A DNA stretch of 64,000 nt from positions 186,001-250,000 of the forward strand of contig CAKUZR010000001.1 of NCBI GenBank assembly GCA_934718065.1. The letters run 5' to 3'. Made by a program: the position numbers and the translations under genes. Each line of letters opens with the position of its first letter. Within the stretch, counting starts at the first letter, position 1. The notes under the pieces were generated by a model. It searched no databases and was not told the origin of the DNA. It saw nothing but the letters and a program-made list of their open reading frames with translations. Origin of the DNA: an uncultured Treponema sp. Lineage in GTDB: Bacteria > Spirochaetota > Spirochaetia > Treponematales > Treponemataceae. Below, in pieces: positions 1 to 8,442 of this stretch.

Positions 1-875
1 TGCTTTGCCTGGCGGCCTTTTGCGCCCATGTGAATCCATTCAAGCTCGCGCTGAATTTCTTTCTGGCGGGCAGTTTCGTTTTTGTTTTCCTGGGCGAGCC
101 GCGCATTTTTCTGTTCAAGCCAGCTTGTGTAGTTTCCTTTGAAAGGATAGCCTTCGCCGCGGTCAAGCTCAAGAATCCAGCCGGCAACTTCATCAAGAAA
201 GTATCGGTCGTGAGTTACCGCGATTACAGTTCCCGGATAGTCGTGAAGATGTTTTTCCAGCCAGGCGACAGTTTCCGCGTCAAGATGGTTTGTAGGTTCG
301 TCTAGAAGCAAAATATCCGGCTTCTGAAGCAAAAGGCGGCAGAGCGCAACGCGTCGGCGTTCACCACCGGAAAGCACGTCCACAATCTGGTCAGGCGGAG
401 GACAGCGGAGCGCATCCATCGCGAGTTCAAGGTTGTTGTCCAGATTCCATGCGTCCAACGCATCAAGTTTTTCCTGGACTTCGCCTTGCCGTGCGCAAAG
501 TTTATCGATATCTGCGTCTGGATCGCCAAACGCCTCGTTGATTTTGTCAAATTCTTCAAGAAGGGAAGTGATTTCCTTAACGCCTTCCTTTACAGTTTCA
601 AGAACGGTTTTTCCAGGAGTGAGCTGCGGTTCCTGTTCAAGATAACCGATTGTGTAGCCTGGTGCTAATTTTGTTTCGCCAGAAAAATCTTTGTCAACTC
701 CCGCAAGAATTTTAAAAAGGGAAGATTTTCCAGAGCCGTTTGCGCCGATAACACCGATTTTTGCGCCATAATAATAAGAAATGCTTACGTCCTTTAAAAC
801 AACTTTTGTTCCGTAAGCGCGAGTTACACGATCCATCGTGTAGATAATTTTTTTATCGTCGTATGTTTTAGCCAT
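1..875 (-). CDS. ettA: Energy-dependent translational throttle protein EttA (ABC-F), N-terminal part
   Basis: Read from the reverse complement, the ATG at 875-873 opens a frame that runs off the left edge (291 residues visible of about 555 usual). It begins MAKTYDDKKIIYTMDRV and contains a complete first ABC cassette: Walker A GANGSGKSS, signature LSGGERRRVALCRLLL, Walker B with DEPTNHLD, and the H-loop THDRYF. This order without membrane segments, with the DEPTNHLD box, is the ABC-F hallmark, and the start and arm resemble EttA, which binds the ribosomal E site and gates entry into elongation according to the ATP/ADP ratio. The second cassette lies outside the window. No Shine-Dalgarno precedes the ATG (see the adjacent -10). 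ABC-F assignment is firm; EttA over Uup or another ABC-F is likely from the linker and N-terminus. Confidence 0.92.
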   Translation of the reverse strand, partial: MAKTYDDKKIIYTMDRVTRAYGTKVVLKDVSISYYYGAKIGVIGANGSGKSSLFKILAGVDKDFSGETKLAPGYTIGYLEQEPQLTPGKTVLETVKEGVKEITSLLEEFDKINEAFGDPDADIDKLCARQGEVQEKLDALDAWNLDNNLELAMDALRCPPPDQIVDVLSGGERRRVALCRLLLQKPDILLLDEPTNHLDAETVAWLEKHLHDYPGTVIAVTHDRYFLDEVAGWILELDRGEGYPFKGNYTSWLEQKNARLAQENKNETARQKEIQRELEWIHMGAKGRQAK

Positions 876-882
876 GCTGAAC

Positions 883-888
883 ATTATA
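883..888 (-). promoter_or_regulatory. -10 box of ettA, implying a near-leaderless mRNA
   Basis: A perfect TATAAT on the minus strand ends 7 nt before the ettA ATG, so transcription would begin at or next to the start codon. No purine-rich ribosome binding site is seen between them. The -35 region is poor. Confidence 0.45.
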
Positions 889-963
889 ATAGAAAAGAAT
901 TTAAAATAGAAGTGTTGAAAATCAAAACAAAGCCGTAAGAAAAGTCCAAGGCTGAATGGCATA

Positions 964-1002
964 TTGACAAAAATGTCGGGGGGGGGGGTAGACTTTCATA
1001 AT
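964..1002 (+). promoter_or_regulatory. Promoter with an 11-G tract in its spacer (candidate phase-variable promoter)
   Basis: A perfect -35 TTGACA (964-969) is followed by a run of 11 G (978-988) and two possible -10 boxes, TAGACT (989-994, spacer 19 bp) and CATAAT (997-1002, spacer 27 bp). Slipped-strand loss of two G would give the optimal 17-bp spacer with TAGACT. The promoter faces the lipoprotein gene starting at 1075. Poly-G tracts that modulate promoter strength by length are known upstream of tpr genes in Treponema pallidum; function here is inferred. Confidence 0.65.
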
Positions 1003-1010
1003 TAGCAGTG

Positions 1011-1035
1011 TGTGAACTGATGATGAAAGTTCACA
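1011..1035 (+). promoter_or_regulatory. Perfect 8-bp inverted repeat in the 5' untranslated region
   Basis: TGTGAACT (1011-1018) and AGTTCACA (1028-1035) are exact inverted repeats separated by 9 nt, just downstream of the poly-G promoter and 40 bp before the start codon. It could be an operator or an mRNA hairpin. There is no T-run, so it is not a terminator. Confidence 0.45.
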
Positions 1036-1074
1036 AAATCAAACATTGCAAAAAATAAAGGTATGGGAGTTTAT

Positions 1075-3714
1075 ATGAAAAAGTTCTTATGCTTATTTTT
1101 GGCTGCCGCATTTGCGTTTGCGGCTGTTTCCTGCGCTTCTGACGGCGGTTCAGATGACGATAATTCAATTTCTTCATTGATTAACAATGGCGGTTCAACT
1201 GTTGACTTGGACGGAAAAGAAATCAAGGAAGATGTTTCTGTTGATTCTACTGTAACAATTAAAAATGCTGACTTTGGCGGAAATACATTGACTGTAAATG
1301 CTGCCAATGTTGTGCTTGAAAATGTAAAAAACGTAAAAATTGTTGTTTCTGAAAAAGTAAAAAGTTCATCTTTTACAATTAAAGGCGGCAATGGTGAAGT
1401 TTCAGTTGTTGTAAAGGGCGGCTCTTCAATCGTAATAAAAGATTCTACAATTACAAGCGTTTCTATTGAAGGAGCTGACGCTTCGGTTGACGTTTCAGAT
1501 AAAACAAAAGTTGATTCTGTAGAAGTAAAGGCTGATGGCGCGGCAATCAAAGGCGGAGAAGATTCTTCCATTGGAACTGTATGTGTTGATGAAAAAGTTG
1601 AAACGGTTGATGTTGCTGATGGAAAAATTGACAATGTAAAAGCCGGCGAAAATGTTGTTATCAACGTAAGCGGTGATTCAAAAATAGACAAAGCTGATGG
1701 CGTAAAATTCTTTTCAGAAGATGACGATTTTGTGCTTCCAGAAGGTGCGAAAAAGATAGAAATTTCTTCTGTTACATTGAAACAGACTTCTCCAAAGAAA
1801 GAATATGAAGTTGGCGACAGATTTGATTATTCAGGGCTTTCTGTTTCTGTAAAATATAGTGATGGAACAAAAAAAGAAATTTCCTTGAACGCAAACAATG
1901 TTGAAATTTCAGGATTTAATTCATCTTCTGTTGGTGCTTGCACAGTTTCTTTTGTTTACAAAGGCTTTGATGTTGAAGGAACGCTTTCTGTAACAATAAA
2001 TGCTTCTTCAAAACCATATAAAAATCTTCTGAACGAAGGAATTGATTTGCTTTTTGACCAGAAATATGATGAAGGCGTTGCAAAAATCAAGGAAGCATAT
2101 AAAAAAGAACAGAACGATGAAACAAAATTGTACTACGCTCTTGCTGAAATTGCCACAATCAGTACTGATAGCAGCGTCAGCAACATTATGAAGAATAACT
2201 TCGGTGTAAAAAATTATCCTTCAACTTTGAACGCGCTTATTAACGGCGAATGGCTTAAAGAATATAAGAGAGGGTATTATGAAGATGTTTATACTTTGAG
2301 CGAAGCGTCTGAGGATGAAAGTTATTATTACTATTACGTAAAAGTTTCAGGGGAAAGATGCGATCGGAATTCAGACGGAGAAAAATGTTATATAAAAGCT
2401 CTGTTGGATGAAGATAATGAATGGATTTCTTGTTGGAAGACGGATTTTGATTATGTGAAAAATGTAAAACTTAATGAAAATGGAAAATATTTGGTTAGGG
2501 CATCTGGATTGCCAGTAAATGTGCGAAATCAGATAACAGATTCAACAAAAAAATATAGATCTTCTTATGACCATGAAAAACGTGTTTTGTCAGACTATGA
2601 GTCAACCAAATTCCCTGATTACAACGTTCCAGAATGGCTTAAAAATTCTGACAGGTACAAGAAATCTCTTGTAAAGTCAACACAGACATCGGCTACAACA
2701 ACGTTGCTTTTGTTTGGAAATCTTGTTGAATGCAATCCGAACGGCGCGAATGAGCTTATTGACAATATTCTTAAGATTTTTGACGGAAAATTTGAAAATG
2801 CAAAGAAACTTGCCGCTTCAATTTCTGAAGGAAATGTTCTTGTGCCGTCAAAAGTAATTTCTGCGCTTTGCCTGGAAGATGTTCTTGGAGATTCTTCTGT
2901 TTATGTTGGTAAATCAGAGCTGAATGTTTTGATTTCAAGCATGCAGATTTTGAAAGGCGCTTTCCAGTGGATCAGCTCTTATGACTTGCAGGCGAACATT
3001 TCTTCTGCAAAAGACTTTTTTGGTGAAAATCCGGCGGAATTGGAATTTTTCAGGAAACTCGCAAAGACAAATTCGTTGAAAGTAAGAAATTCTGGCGCAA
3101 TGGAAACTTCAAAGAAAACATTCATTGAAGCAATTGAAATTCTTGAAAATTCTTACAATTATCTTGTAAGTTCAGCCAGCTCATATCCTCAGGCTGCAAA
3201 AGATGAAGTTGCGCGCTATGGAAATGTTATTCTTGCCGCGGCGGAAAATTTGAATAAATGTCTTAATAAAGGCGAAATTTTCTATATTCCGAATGAAAAT
3301 CCATTTGAAACTTTGAAGTGGAATGCGTCTTCTTCAAGCAATTCTTTTGGAATTGACATGGGAAAACTTTTTACGGCTGGATATTTCTCTGACATCTTTG
3401 AGCGCGATGGTTCTGATTTGAAAATTGACTGCGTTGTTGATTATTATTATTACAAATCTGATTGGACAGAAAAAGAAGGCACTTTTAATCTTAAAATTAC
3501 ATCTGATATGAAAACTTCAGATGATATTGAAAATGCTGTAGAAAAAGAAATGAAGCAATTGGTTGGAGATGATTACGTAAAGGCGGGATACGATGCTAGA
3601 ATAGGTTTGAAAATAAATTCAAAACTGCTGAGCGATTTACTTCCTGGCCTGGATTTTGAAGGTGTTTCAATGATTCCTATGGGAGAATTTGGTGGCTATT
3701 TTGATAATTACTAA
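1075..3714 (+). CDS. Large surface lipoprotein with beta-helix-like repeats and a bacterial Ig-like domain
   Basis: The start is placed at 1075, because GGGAG lies 7 nt upstream, rather than at the in-frame ATG at 1063. A lipoprotein signal peptide ends in AAVSC, followed by an acidic, Ser/Gly-rich tether. Residues ~30-210 are short valine-rich repeats (alternating VTI, VVL, VSV strands) like a parallel beta-helix. Residues ~230-305 form a bacterial Ig-like domain (YEVGDRFDYSGLSVSVKYSDG, a Big_3/Big_4-type pattern). The remaining ~570 residues are mostly helical with no recognised catalytic motif. It is monocistronic, ending at the terminator at 3747. Its poly-G promoter suggests a phase-variable, surface-exposed product. 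Family function is unknown; adhesion or glycan contact is only a guess. Confidence 0.8.
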   Translation: MKKFLCLFLAAAFAFAAVSCASDGGSDDDNSISSLINNGGSTVDLDGKEIKEDVSVDSTVTIKNADFGGNTLTVNAANVVLENVKNVKIVVSEKVKSSSFTIKGGNGEVSVVVKGGSSIVIKDSTITSVSIEGADASVDVSDKTKVDSVEVKADGAAIKGGEDSSIGTVCVDEKVETVDVADGKIDNVKAGENVVINVSGDSKIDKADGVKFFSEDDDFVLPEGAKKIEISSVTLKQTSPKKEYEVGDRFDYSGLSVSVKYSDGTKKEISLNANNVEISGFNSSSVGACTVSFVYKGFDVEGTLSVTINASSKPYKNLLNEGIDLLFDQKYDEGVAKIKEAYKKEQNDETKLYYALAEIATISTDSSVSNIMKNNFGVKNYPSTLNALINGEWLKEYKRGYYEDVYTLSEASEDESYYYYYVKVSGERCDRNSDGEKCYIKALLDEDNEWISCWKTDFDYVKNVKLNENGKYLVRASGLPVNVRNQITDSTKKYRSSYDHEKRVLSDYESTKFPDYNVPEWLKNSDRYKKSLVKSTQTSATTTLLLFGNLVECNPNGANELIDNILKIFDGKFENAKKLAASISEGNVLVPSKVISALCLEDVLGDSSVYVGKSELNVLISSMQILKGAFQWISSYDLQANISSAKDFFGENPAELEFFRKLAKTNSLKVRNSGAMETSKKTFIEAIEILENSYNYLVSSASSYPQAAKDEVARYGNVILAAAENLNKCLNKGEIFYIPNENPFETLKWNASSSSNSFGIDMGKLFTAGYFSDIFERDGSDLKIDCVVDYYYYKSDWTEKEGTFNLKITSDMKTSDDIENAVEKEMKQLVGDDYVKAGYDARIGLKINSKLLSDLLPGLDFEGVSMIPMGEFGGYFDNY

Positions 3715-3746
3715 AATTAGTTCTCTGCAATAAAACTTGCAGTTTT

Positions 3747-3790
3747 AAGCCTGCTTTGTGCTCGATTTTGAAGCGCAGGCAGGCTTTTTT
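3747..3790 (+). terminator. Rho-independent terminator
   Basis: Stem AAGCCTGC / GCAGGCTT with a ~24-nt loop followed by a T-rich run (TTTTTTTGTTTTT). It ends the lipoprotein transcript and separates it from the barrel gene that starts only 11 bp later. Confidence 0.75.
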
Positions 3791-3800
3791 TGTTTTTAAG

Positions 3801-4982
3801 ATGAAGAAGTTTTTCGTTTTTTTGCTGGGGTTTGCGCTTTCAAAATTGTATTCTTTTGAATTCAGCCATAATATTTGCAATTTGTGGAGCGATTCGTCAG
3901 GCGCAGCTATTTTATTCAACTGGAATTTGAATGATTATCTGCCGGTGAAAAAGCATAAATTTTTTGCCGGAGCGAATCTTTTCTATTTGGATTCGTCTGT
4001 TGAATATTTTAAAGGTTCTGCTTTTAAGGGCGATTTTTGCGCAGAATACGCGAATGATTTTTTCGGCATTTCAGCGGATTTTGGATTCGTTTCTGCCGGT
4101 TCGCTTTCTGTGGATGCGGAGCATATTTTTACGCAGGAAGAAATTTGCGGATTCAACGGAAAAATTGCAGTTCCTTTCTATATAAAAGAGTTTTCTGTAA
4201 AGCCTTATTTTGGATTTTTTTCCGGAGAATCTGAAAAAGGCGATTTTTACTGGTTTTATGGAAATGTGAAAAATCCATTTTCTGGCGCGTGTGGAATTCA
4301 GTTTTCATTTATGAATCATCAGCTGGATTTTTGTTTTTGCGCTGGAAAAATTCATGTGCTGAATAATGATGACAAAATGCTTGTTGATGCAGCCGGAAAT
4401 CTTTTTGTCTGCACATACAGTCAGCTGTGGAAAACTGCTCGCTGGAAATTCAAGCCGTATACTGGAGCGGCTTTTTTTTACGGAGATTTTAATGGCTCGC
4501 TGACGGATAAAAATCAGGCTTATTTTTTGTATCCTTACAAATATTACAAGGTGAACGGAGCAATTGAGGCTCTTGCGCTTTTGAACGGCTTTTCTTTTGA
4601 GTATGAAAAATGCGCATTTTCTTTTTTGATGGATTTTAATTCGATTTTTTTTGCGTTTCAATCTGGAAAATATGATGCAGACTGGAAATACAAGAAAAAC
4701 ATTCTTTTTAGCGGCGCTTCTGGAAAAGATTCTGCGAACATTGATTTTTTAAATTTAGCAGGACTGGTTTCTGCGGATTTCAAGGCGAAATACAATATTC
4801 CGTTTGATTTTGCTGATTTGGATGTTTTTTTGTCAAAAAATTTTGTTGTTCCATTTAAAGTTTCGGTGAAAAAATCATCCGGGGCTGGAAATTCAGCTTC
4901 TTCTGGAAACGATGTTTTTTCAAAAGTGGTTTTGCCGTGGATTTTTTCTGGAATTTCAATTGGTTTTGATTTGAATATTTAG
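3801..4982 (+). CDS. Predicted outer-membrane beta-barrel protein
   Basis: The start is set at 3801 so that the protein begins with a clean signal peptide (MKKFFVFLLGFALSKLYSFEF); the longer frame from 3756 would run through the upstream terminator. About 393 residues, very rich in Phe, Tyr and Gly, with alternating amphipathic strands such as KPYFGFFSG, GACGIQFSF and FKPYTGAAFFYG, ending in GISIGFDLNI, a typical barrel C-terminal strand. I recognise no named family; it resembles the many treponemal barrels of unknown cargo. The stop codon TAG overlaps the first bases of a truncated copy of the dispersed inverted-repeat element. Porin, adhesin or transporter are all possible. Confidence 0.7.
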   Translation: MKKFFVFLLGFALSKLYSFEFSHNICNLWSDSSGAAILFNWNLNDYLPVKKHKFFAGANLFYLDSSVEYFKGSAFKGDFCAEYANDFFGISADFGFVSAGSLSVDAEHIFTQEEICGFNGKIAVPFYIKEFSVKPYFGFFSGESEKGDFYWFYGNVKNPFSGACGIQFSFMNHQLDFCFCAGKIHVLNNDDKMLVDAAGNLFVCTYSQLWKTARWKFKPYTGAAFFYGDFNGSLTDKNQAYFLYPYKYYKVNGAIEALALLNGFSFEYEKCAFSFLMDFNSIFFAFQSGKYDADWKYKKNILFSGASGKDSANIDFLNLAGLVSADFKAKYNIPFDFADLDVFLSKNFVVPFKVSVKKSSGAGNSASSGNDVFSKVVLPWIFSGISIGFDLNI

Positions 4983-5058
4983 CCTGAATGCCGAGTTTTT
5001 GAGGCAAAGAATAAAAGCGCAGGCATATTTCCAGTTTGCGAAGATTTTTGGCGATTGC
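4981..5058 (-). repeat. Truncated copy of the ~200-bp terminal-inverted-repeat element
   Basis: Begins with the element terminus AGCCTGAATGCCGAGTTTTT and continues with AATAAAAGCGCAGGCA and GAAGATTTTTGGCGATTG, but is internally shortened and lacks the other end. Its first bases form part of the stop codon of the preceding barrel gene. Confidence 0.7.
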
Positions 5059-5178
5059 GTGGGGTTTTCACTAGACTTTTTTCTAAAAAAATTTTAGTTT
5101 TTTTTTAGAATTTAAATATATCGTTCTCTGTAGTGCCTACTGCGCTAAATTTAAATTATCAACTATTTCGAGCTTAAA

Positions 5179-6672
5179 ATGAAGAAATTTATCCGGATTT
5201 TTATATTCGTGTCAGCTTGTTTTTTTTCATCATGCGCCACTTCAAAAATAAACGAAAACGCGGTCGAAACTTCTGCCACCGCTGAAAAAAAACTCACCAA
5301 AAAAAAGATTAAACCAATTAAATACAAAGAGAAAGAATTCGCCAAGGCTTACGAAAACCGGGATTACGAAACTTGTCTTGGAATGTTTTTGTACAAAACC
5401 CGGAAAAAAGCGAATATAAGAGATAACCTGGATTTGGCGATGCTCTATTTTCTGAACGGAGAATATGCCCAGGCTTCCGCTGTTTTTGAAAAAACTGACG
5501 CTCAAATGTTTGACGCGCTTACAAAAAGCGTTGCAAAATCAATCGGAAAAGCCATTGCGAACGAAAATCTAAAGGAATACCGCGGAAATGTCTACGAGTA
5601 TCTTCTGGTGAACACGATGAATTCCATCTGCTATTATCTGCAGGGCGATTTGGAAAACGCCGTGAACCAGCTTACAAAACTTTCAGTTGAAAAACTTCCT
5701 GAATACAGGCGGCTTTACGGCGAAGTAATTGTAAACGAAGGGCTTGATCCTTCCGCCAGGGAAAATCTTGGAAACGACATAAAATCCTTGAAATCTTACA
5801 GCATTGACTCTTCTGTTTTTACCGCGGACTTGCCTCAGAAACCTACGGAAAAAGATTTTTACAAGGAATCGCCTCTTGCCCGGTATTTAAGCTTGATTTT
5901 GCGGCAGGCTGACGGCGACAAAAGCCAGATTGATTCCGATTCTATAGTTTTAAAATCTCTTTTGAAAAATTTTGATTCCGCCGATTCAGAAATTCCTTCA
6001 GGAAAAGGTCGGCTGGACGTTCTTGCTCTTGCCGGACTGATTGGAAAACAATCCGCCAGGGAAGTGTATTTTCCTTCAAAATCAACGTTCTTTTATGTTC
6101 CAACAGGAAATTCTTCATACAGAGCATTGCCTGTTCAGTTCAAGTTTGTATATCCTGTTTATTCAGCAAAATCCACTGTAAGCGGCGTTGACGTTGTTTT
6201 GAACAATATTGGAACAAAAAAAACAATTGTAATAGAAAATTACAATGCAAATCTTGAAAAATCTGTTAAACTAAGAGCTAGAAAAGAATATGCCGCGAGC
6301 ATGAACCGAAGCATTACAAAGAAAACCAGCGGAATTGTGGCAGGAATTGCAAGCATAAACGCAAGCTACGGAGGACTTAAAGCGCTGTCAGGAAGCAGAC
6401 TGGCATACTCATTGGCTTCTGTTGCGTTCGACTCGTTGTGCGCTTCAACTGCTGCGGGGCTTGCCGCAATCGACTTGACAGAAACCGCTGATATCCGCCA
6501 GGGAGAATTCTTTCCGGAAACCGTAAATGCCGCAGGTTTTACAGTTCCAGCCGGTCTGTACAGCGGCAAAGTGGTTTATCGTTTTTCCGACGGCAGCGTT
6601 GTTGAAAAACCATTTGAAACGGAAGTAAAAGATGGAAAACCTTCTTTGGTTGTTTCCTCTTGTATAAAATAG
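5179..6672 (+). CDS. TPR-type lipoprotein of the COG3014 kind, first gene of an LpoB operon
   Basis: A 497-residue lipoprotein; signal peptide with lipobox FFSSC (Cys19). Residues ~55-200 contain TPR-like helices (YENRDYETCLGMFLYKT, LAMLYFLNGEYAQASAVFEK). The C-terminal part (~290-490) is beta-rich and includes a small hydrophobic Gly/Ala segment. COG3014-like proteins occur next to lpoB in several bacteria, and the next gene (18 bp downstream) is LpoB. This places it in envelope assembly, probably as a periplasmic partner of the peptidoglycan-synthesis activator, but a direct role is not shown. The ribosome binding site is weak. The upstream region holds a truncated repeat element and an A/T-rich stretch likely to contain the promoter. 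Confidence 0.75.
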   Translation: MKKFIRIFIFVSACFFSSCATSKINENAVETSATAEKKLTKKKIKPIKYKEKEFAKAYENRDYETCLGMFLYKTRKKANIRDNLDLAMLYFLNGEYAQASAVFEKTDAQMFDALTKSVAKSIGKAIANENLKEYRGNVYEYLLVNTMNSICYYLQGDLENAVNQLTKLSVEKLPEYRRLYGEVIVNEGLDPSARENLGNDIKSLKSYSIDSSVFTADLPQKPTEKDFYKESPLARYLSLILRQADGDKSQIDSDSIVLKSLLKNFDSADSEIPSGKGRLDVLALAGLIGKQSAREVYFPSKSTFFYVPTGNSSYRALPVQFKFVYPVYSAKSTVSGVDVVLNNIGTKKTIVIENYNANLEKSVKLRARKEYAASMNRSITKKTSGIVAGIASINASYGGLKALSGSRLAYSLASVAFDSLCASTAAGLAAIDLTETADIRQGEFFPETVNAAGFTVPAGLYSGKVVYRFSDGSVVEKPFETEVKDGKPSLVVSSCIK

Positions 6673-6689
6673 ATTTTTAGAGGTGAACT

Positions 6690-7298
6690 ATGAAATTAAA
6701 AGTAGTATTGGTAAATTTGCTGGCTGTTTCTTCACTGTTTTTATTTTCCTGCGCAACAACTTCTGTAAAAAGATATGCGGCGGAAGACAGCGTAAAAGAT
6801 TTGAGCGGCTACTGGAACTCCAACGATGTTGACCAGGTTTGCACAACTTTAATTGATTCATGCATAAAATCAAGGCGGATTGCAAATTTCAGAGCCACAG
6901 AAGGCAGAGCGCCAGTTGTAATTATTGGAACTATAAGAAACAAGAGCGTTGAGCACATCGACACTTCAATTCTTTCAAAAAGATTCCAGAACGTAATCAT
7001 CAACGATGGAACTTTGGAATTTGTGGCGGACGCAAACCAGAGGGAAGAACTCCGCGCGGAAAAAAACGACCAGGCGGAAAATGCCTATGAAACTGCGAAA
7101 TCAATCGGCAACGAAACTGCGGCGGATTTTATGCTCCAGGGTACAGTTTCAACAATCGTAGACACCGCTGGAAGACAGCAGGTAAGAACTTACCAGGTTG
7201 ATATGCAGCTGATTGACTTGGAAACAAACAGAATCGTTTGGTCTGAACAGAACAACGACATTAAAAAATACATAAAAAAATCAGCTGTAAAGTTTTAA
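6690..7298 (+). CDS. lpoB: Penicillin-binding protein activator LpoB-like lipoprotein
   Basis: A 202-residue lipoprotein (lipobox LFSC, Cys21). It carries the LpoB pattern: DLSGYWNSNDV near the N-terminus, VVIIGTIRNKSVEHID, then FVADANQREELRAEK and YQVDMQLIDLETNRIVW. In enterobacteria LpoB is an outer-membrane lipoprotein that reaches through the peptidoglycan to activate PBP1B. Its length and fold pattern match the family, and GAGGTG precedes the ATG by about 6 nt. It sits between the COG3014-like gene and two LPP20-like genes with short gaps, so the four are probably co-transcribed. The partner PBP is not in the window. Confidence 0.88.
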   Translation: MKLKVVLVNLLAVSSLFLFSCATTSVKRYAAEDSVKDLSGYWNSNDVDQVCTTLIDSCIKSRRIANFRATEGRAPVVIIGTIRNKSVEHIDTSILSKRFQNVIINDGTLEFVADANQREELRAEKNDQAENAYETAKSIGNETAADFMLQGTVSTIVDTAGRQQVRTYQVDMQLIDLETNRIVWSEQNNDIKKYIKKSAVKF

Positions 7299-7340
7299 GA
7301 TTCGCTTTGAAAAAATAGCTTTGTCAATTTCAGGATTTTT

Positions 7341-8366
7341 ATGAAAAAAAATATTTTAGCTTTTTTCTTTGTTTTCTCCGCCTGTTTTTTGTTCGCCGCA
7401 AAAAACAAAATGCCTGAATGGATAACTTTGCCATCAAGCGTTTATCCGGCAGAAAAATATATGAACGGAACAGGTTCCGGAGCAAACCGCGAAACCGCAG
7501 AGCTTGAAGCTGTAAAAAATCTTTCCTCCGTTTTTGGGCAGACAGTCAAATCAACTACCGCCGCATCAAAAAAAATGGAGCAGGCTCTTTCAGAAGGAAA
7601 AGTTTCTTTTTCATCGGCTGAAAATTTGCAGCAGAACATAACAAGCCAGATTGAAGCGGAAAATCTGATTGGAATCGAAATCGCGGAATATTTTTATAAC
7701 AAGCCTGAAAAAAAATGGTATGCAGTTGCAATTCTTGAAAGAGAAAAAACCGCCGCCGTTTATCAGGAATATATAGAAAAAAATGATGCGGCAGTCCGAA
7801 AGGCAATAAAAGAATCCGAAAAAAATCCAGGCACTTTCTACGGCTACAGCGAAATCTGTTTTGCGGCGGAAATTGCCTCTGAAAACGACAAGCTGGTCAA
7901 AAATCTTACTGTAATTGATTTTGAAAGCGGCAACGAAATCAGCAAAAAAGTTGTTTCGCTTCAAAATACGCAGCTGGCCAAGAAAAAAATCGCAGAAAAT
8001 ATTACCATTTATGTGCAAATTTCCGGAGACAAGGACAACAAAATAAAATCTGCATTTCAAGATATTTTTTCAAAATACGGATTTAAAACTTCGCCGTCTA
8101 AAAAAGAAAAATACACTCTTGAAGGCAAATATTCTTCAGAAATTTCACAAAAAGGAAAAATCACTTACTGCGTTTACACACTTGACCTGGATTTTTCAGA
8201 CGCTTTGCAGGCAGAATCCCTGTTTGCAATAAACTTAAAAGGCCGGGAAGGCTCGCTTTCTGAATCCGATGCGGTAAACAGAACATACCGGACTCTTGGA
8301 AAAGACATAGGAACTCAATTCAGCAAGAATTTTGATTCCTACATAAACAATCTGTCTTTTAAATAA
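7341..8366 (+). CDS. LPP20-family envelope protein
   Basis: A 341-residue exported protein. The signal peptide is followed by MPEWITLPSSVYPAEKYMNGTGSG and a long helix with repeated ETAELEAVKNLSSVFGQTVKS, the LPP20/FlgO-like pattern (a W before a beta strand, then an Ala-rich helix of the type AxxxARxxLA). Cys15 in VFSAC could be a lipidation site, although Ala-Lys follows at a possible SPase I site. The C-terminal half contains a second alpha/beta unit (ITIYVQISGDKDNKIKSAFQDIF). Third gene of the LpoB operon, 42 bp after lpoB. The role is probably structural in the periplasm or outer membrane; nothing catalytic is seen. Confidence 0.7.
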   Translation: MKKNILAFFFVFSACFLFAAKNKMPEWITLPSSVYPAEKYMNGTGSGANRETAELEAVKNLSSVFGQTVKSTTAASKKMEQALSEGKVSFSSAENLQQNITSQIEAENLIGIEIAEYFYNKPEKKWYAVAILEREKTAAVYQEYIEKNDAAVRKAIKESEKNPGTFYGYSEICFAAEIASENDKLVKNLTVIDFESGNEISKKVVSLQNTQLAKKKIAENITIYVQISGDKDNKIKSAFQDIFSKYGFKTSPSKKEKYTLEGKYSSEISQKGKITYCVYTLDLDFSDALQAESLFAINLKGREGSLSESDAVNRTYRTLGKDIGTQFSKNFDSYINNLSFK

Positions 8367-8442
8367 CTGGTTTTGGAAAACATTCGTCTTCCGGCGATTG
8401 ATTTTATAAACAGCAGATTAAAAATAGACTAGGAGAAAAAAA

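Noticed and set aside
1071..1691. 206-residue open frame on the minus strand
   Set aside because: It is the antisense of the lipoprotein's valine/serine-rich repeats; composition is only Ser/Thr/Pro from reversed codons, with no ribosome binding site.
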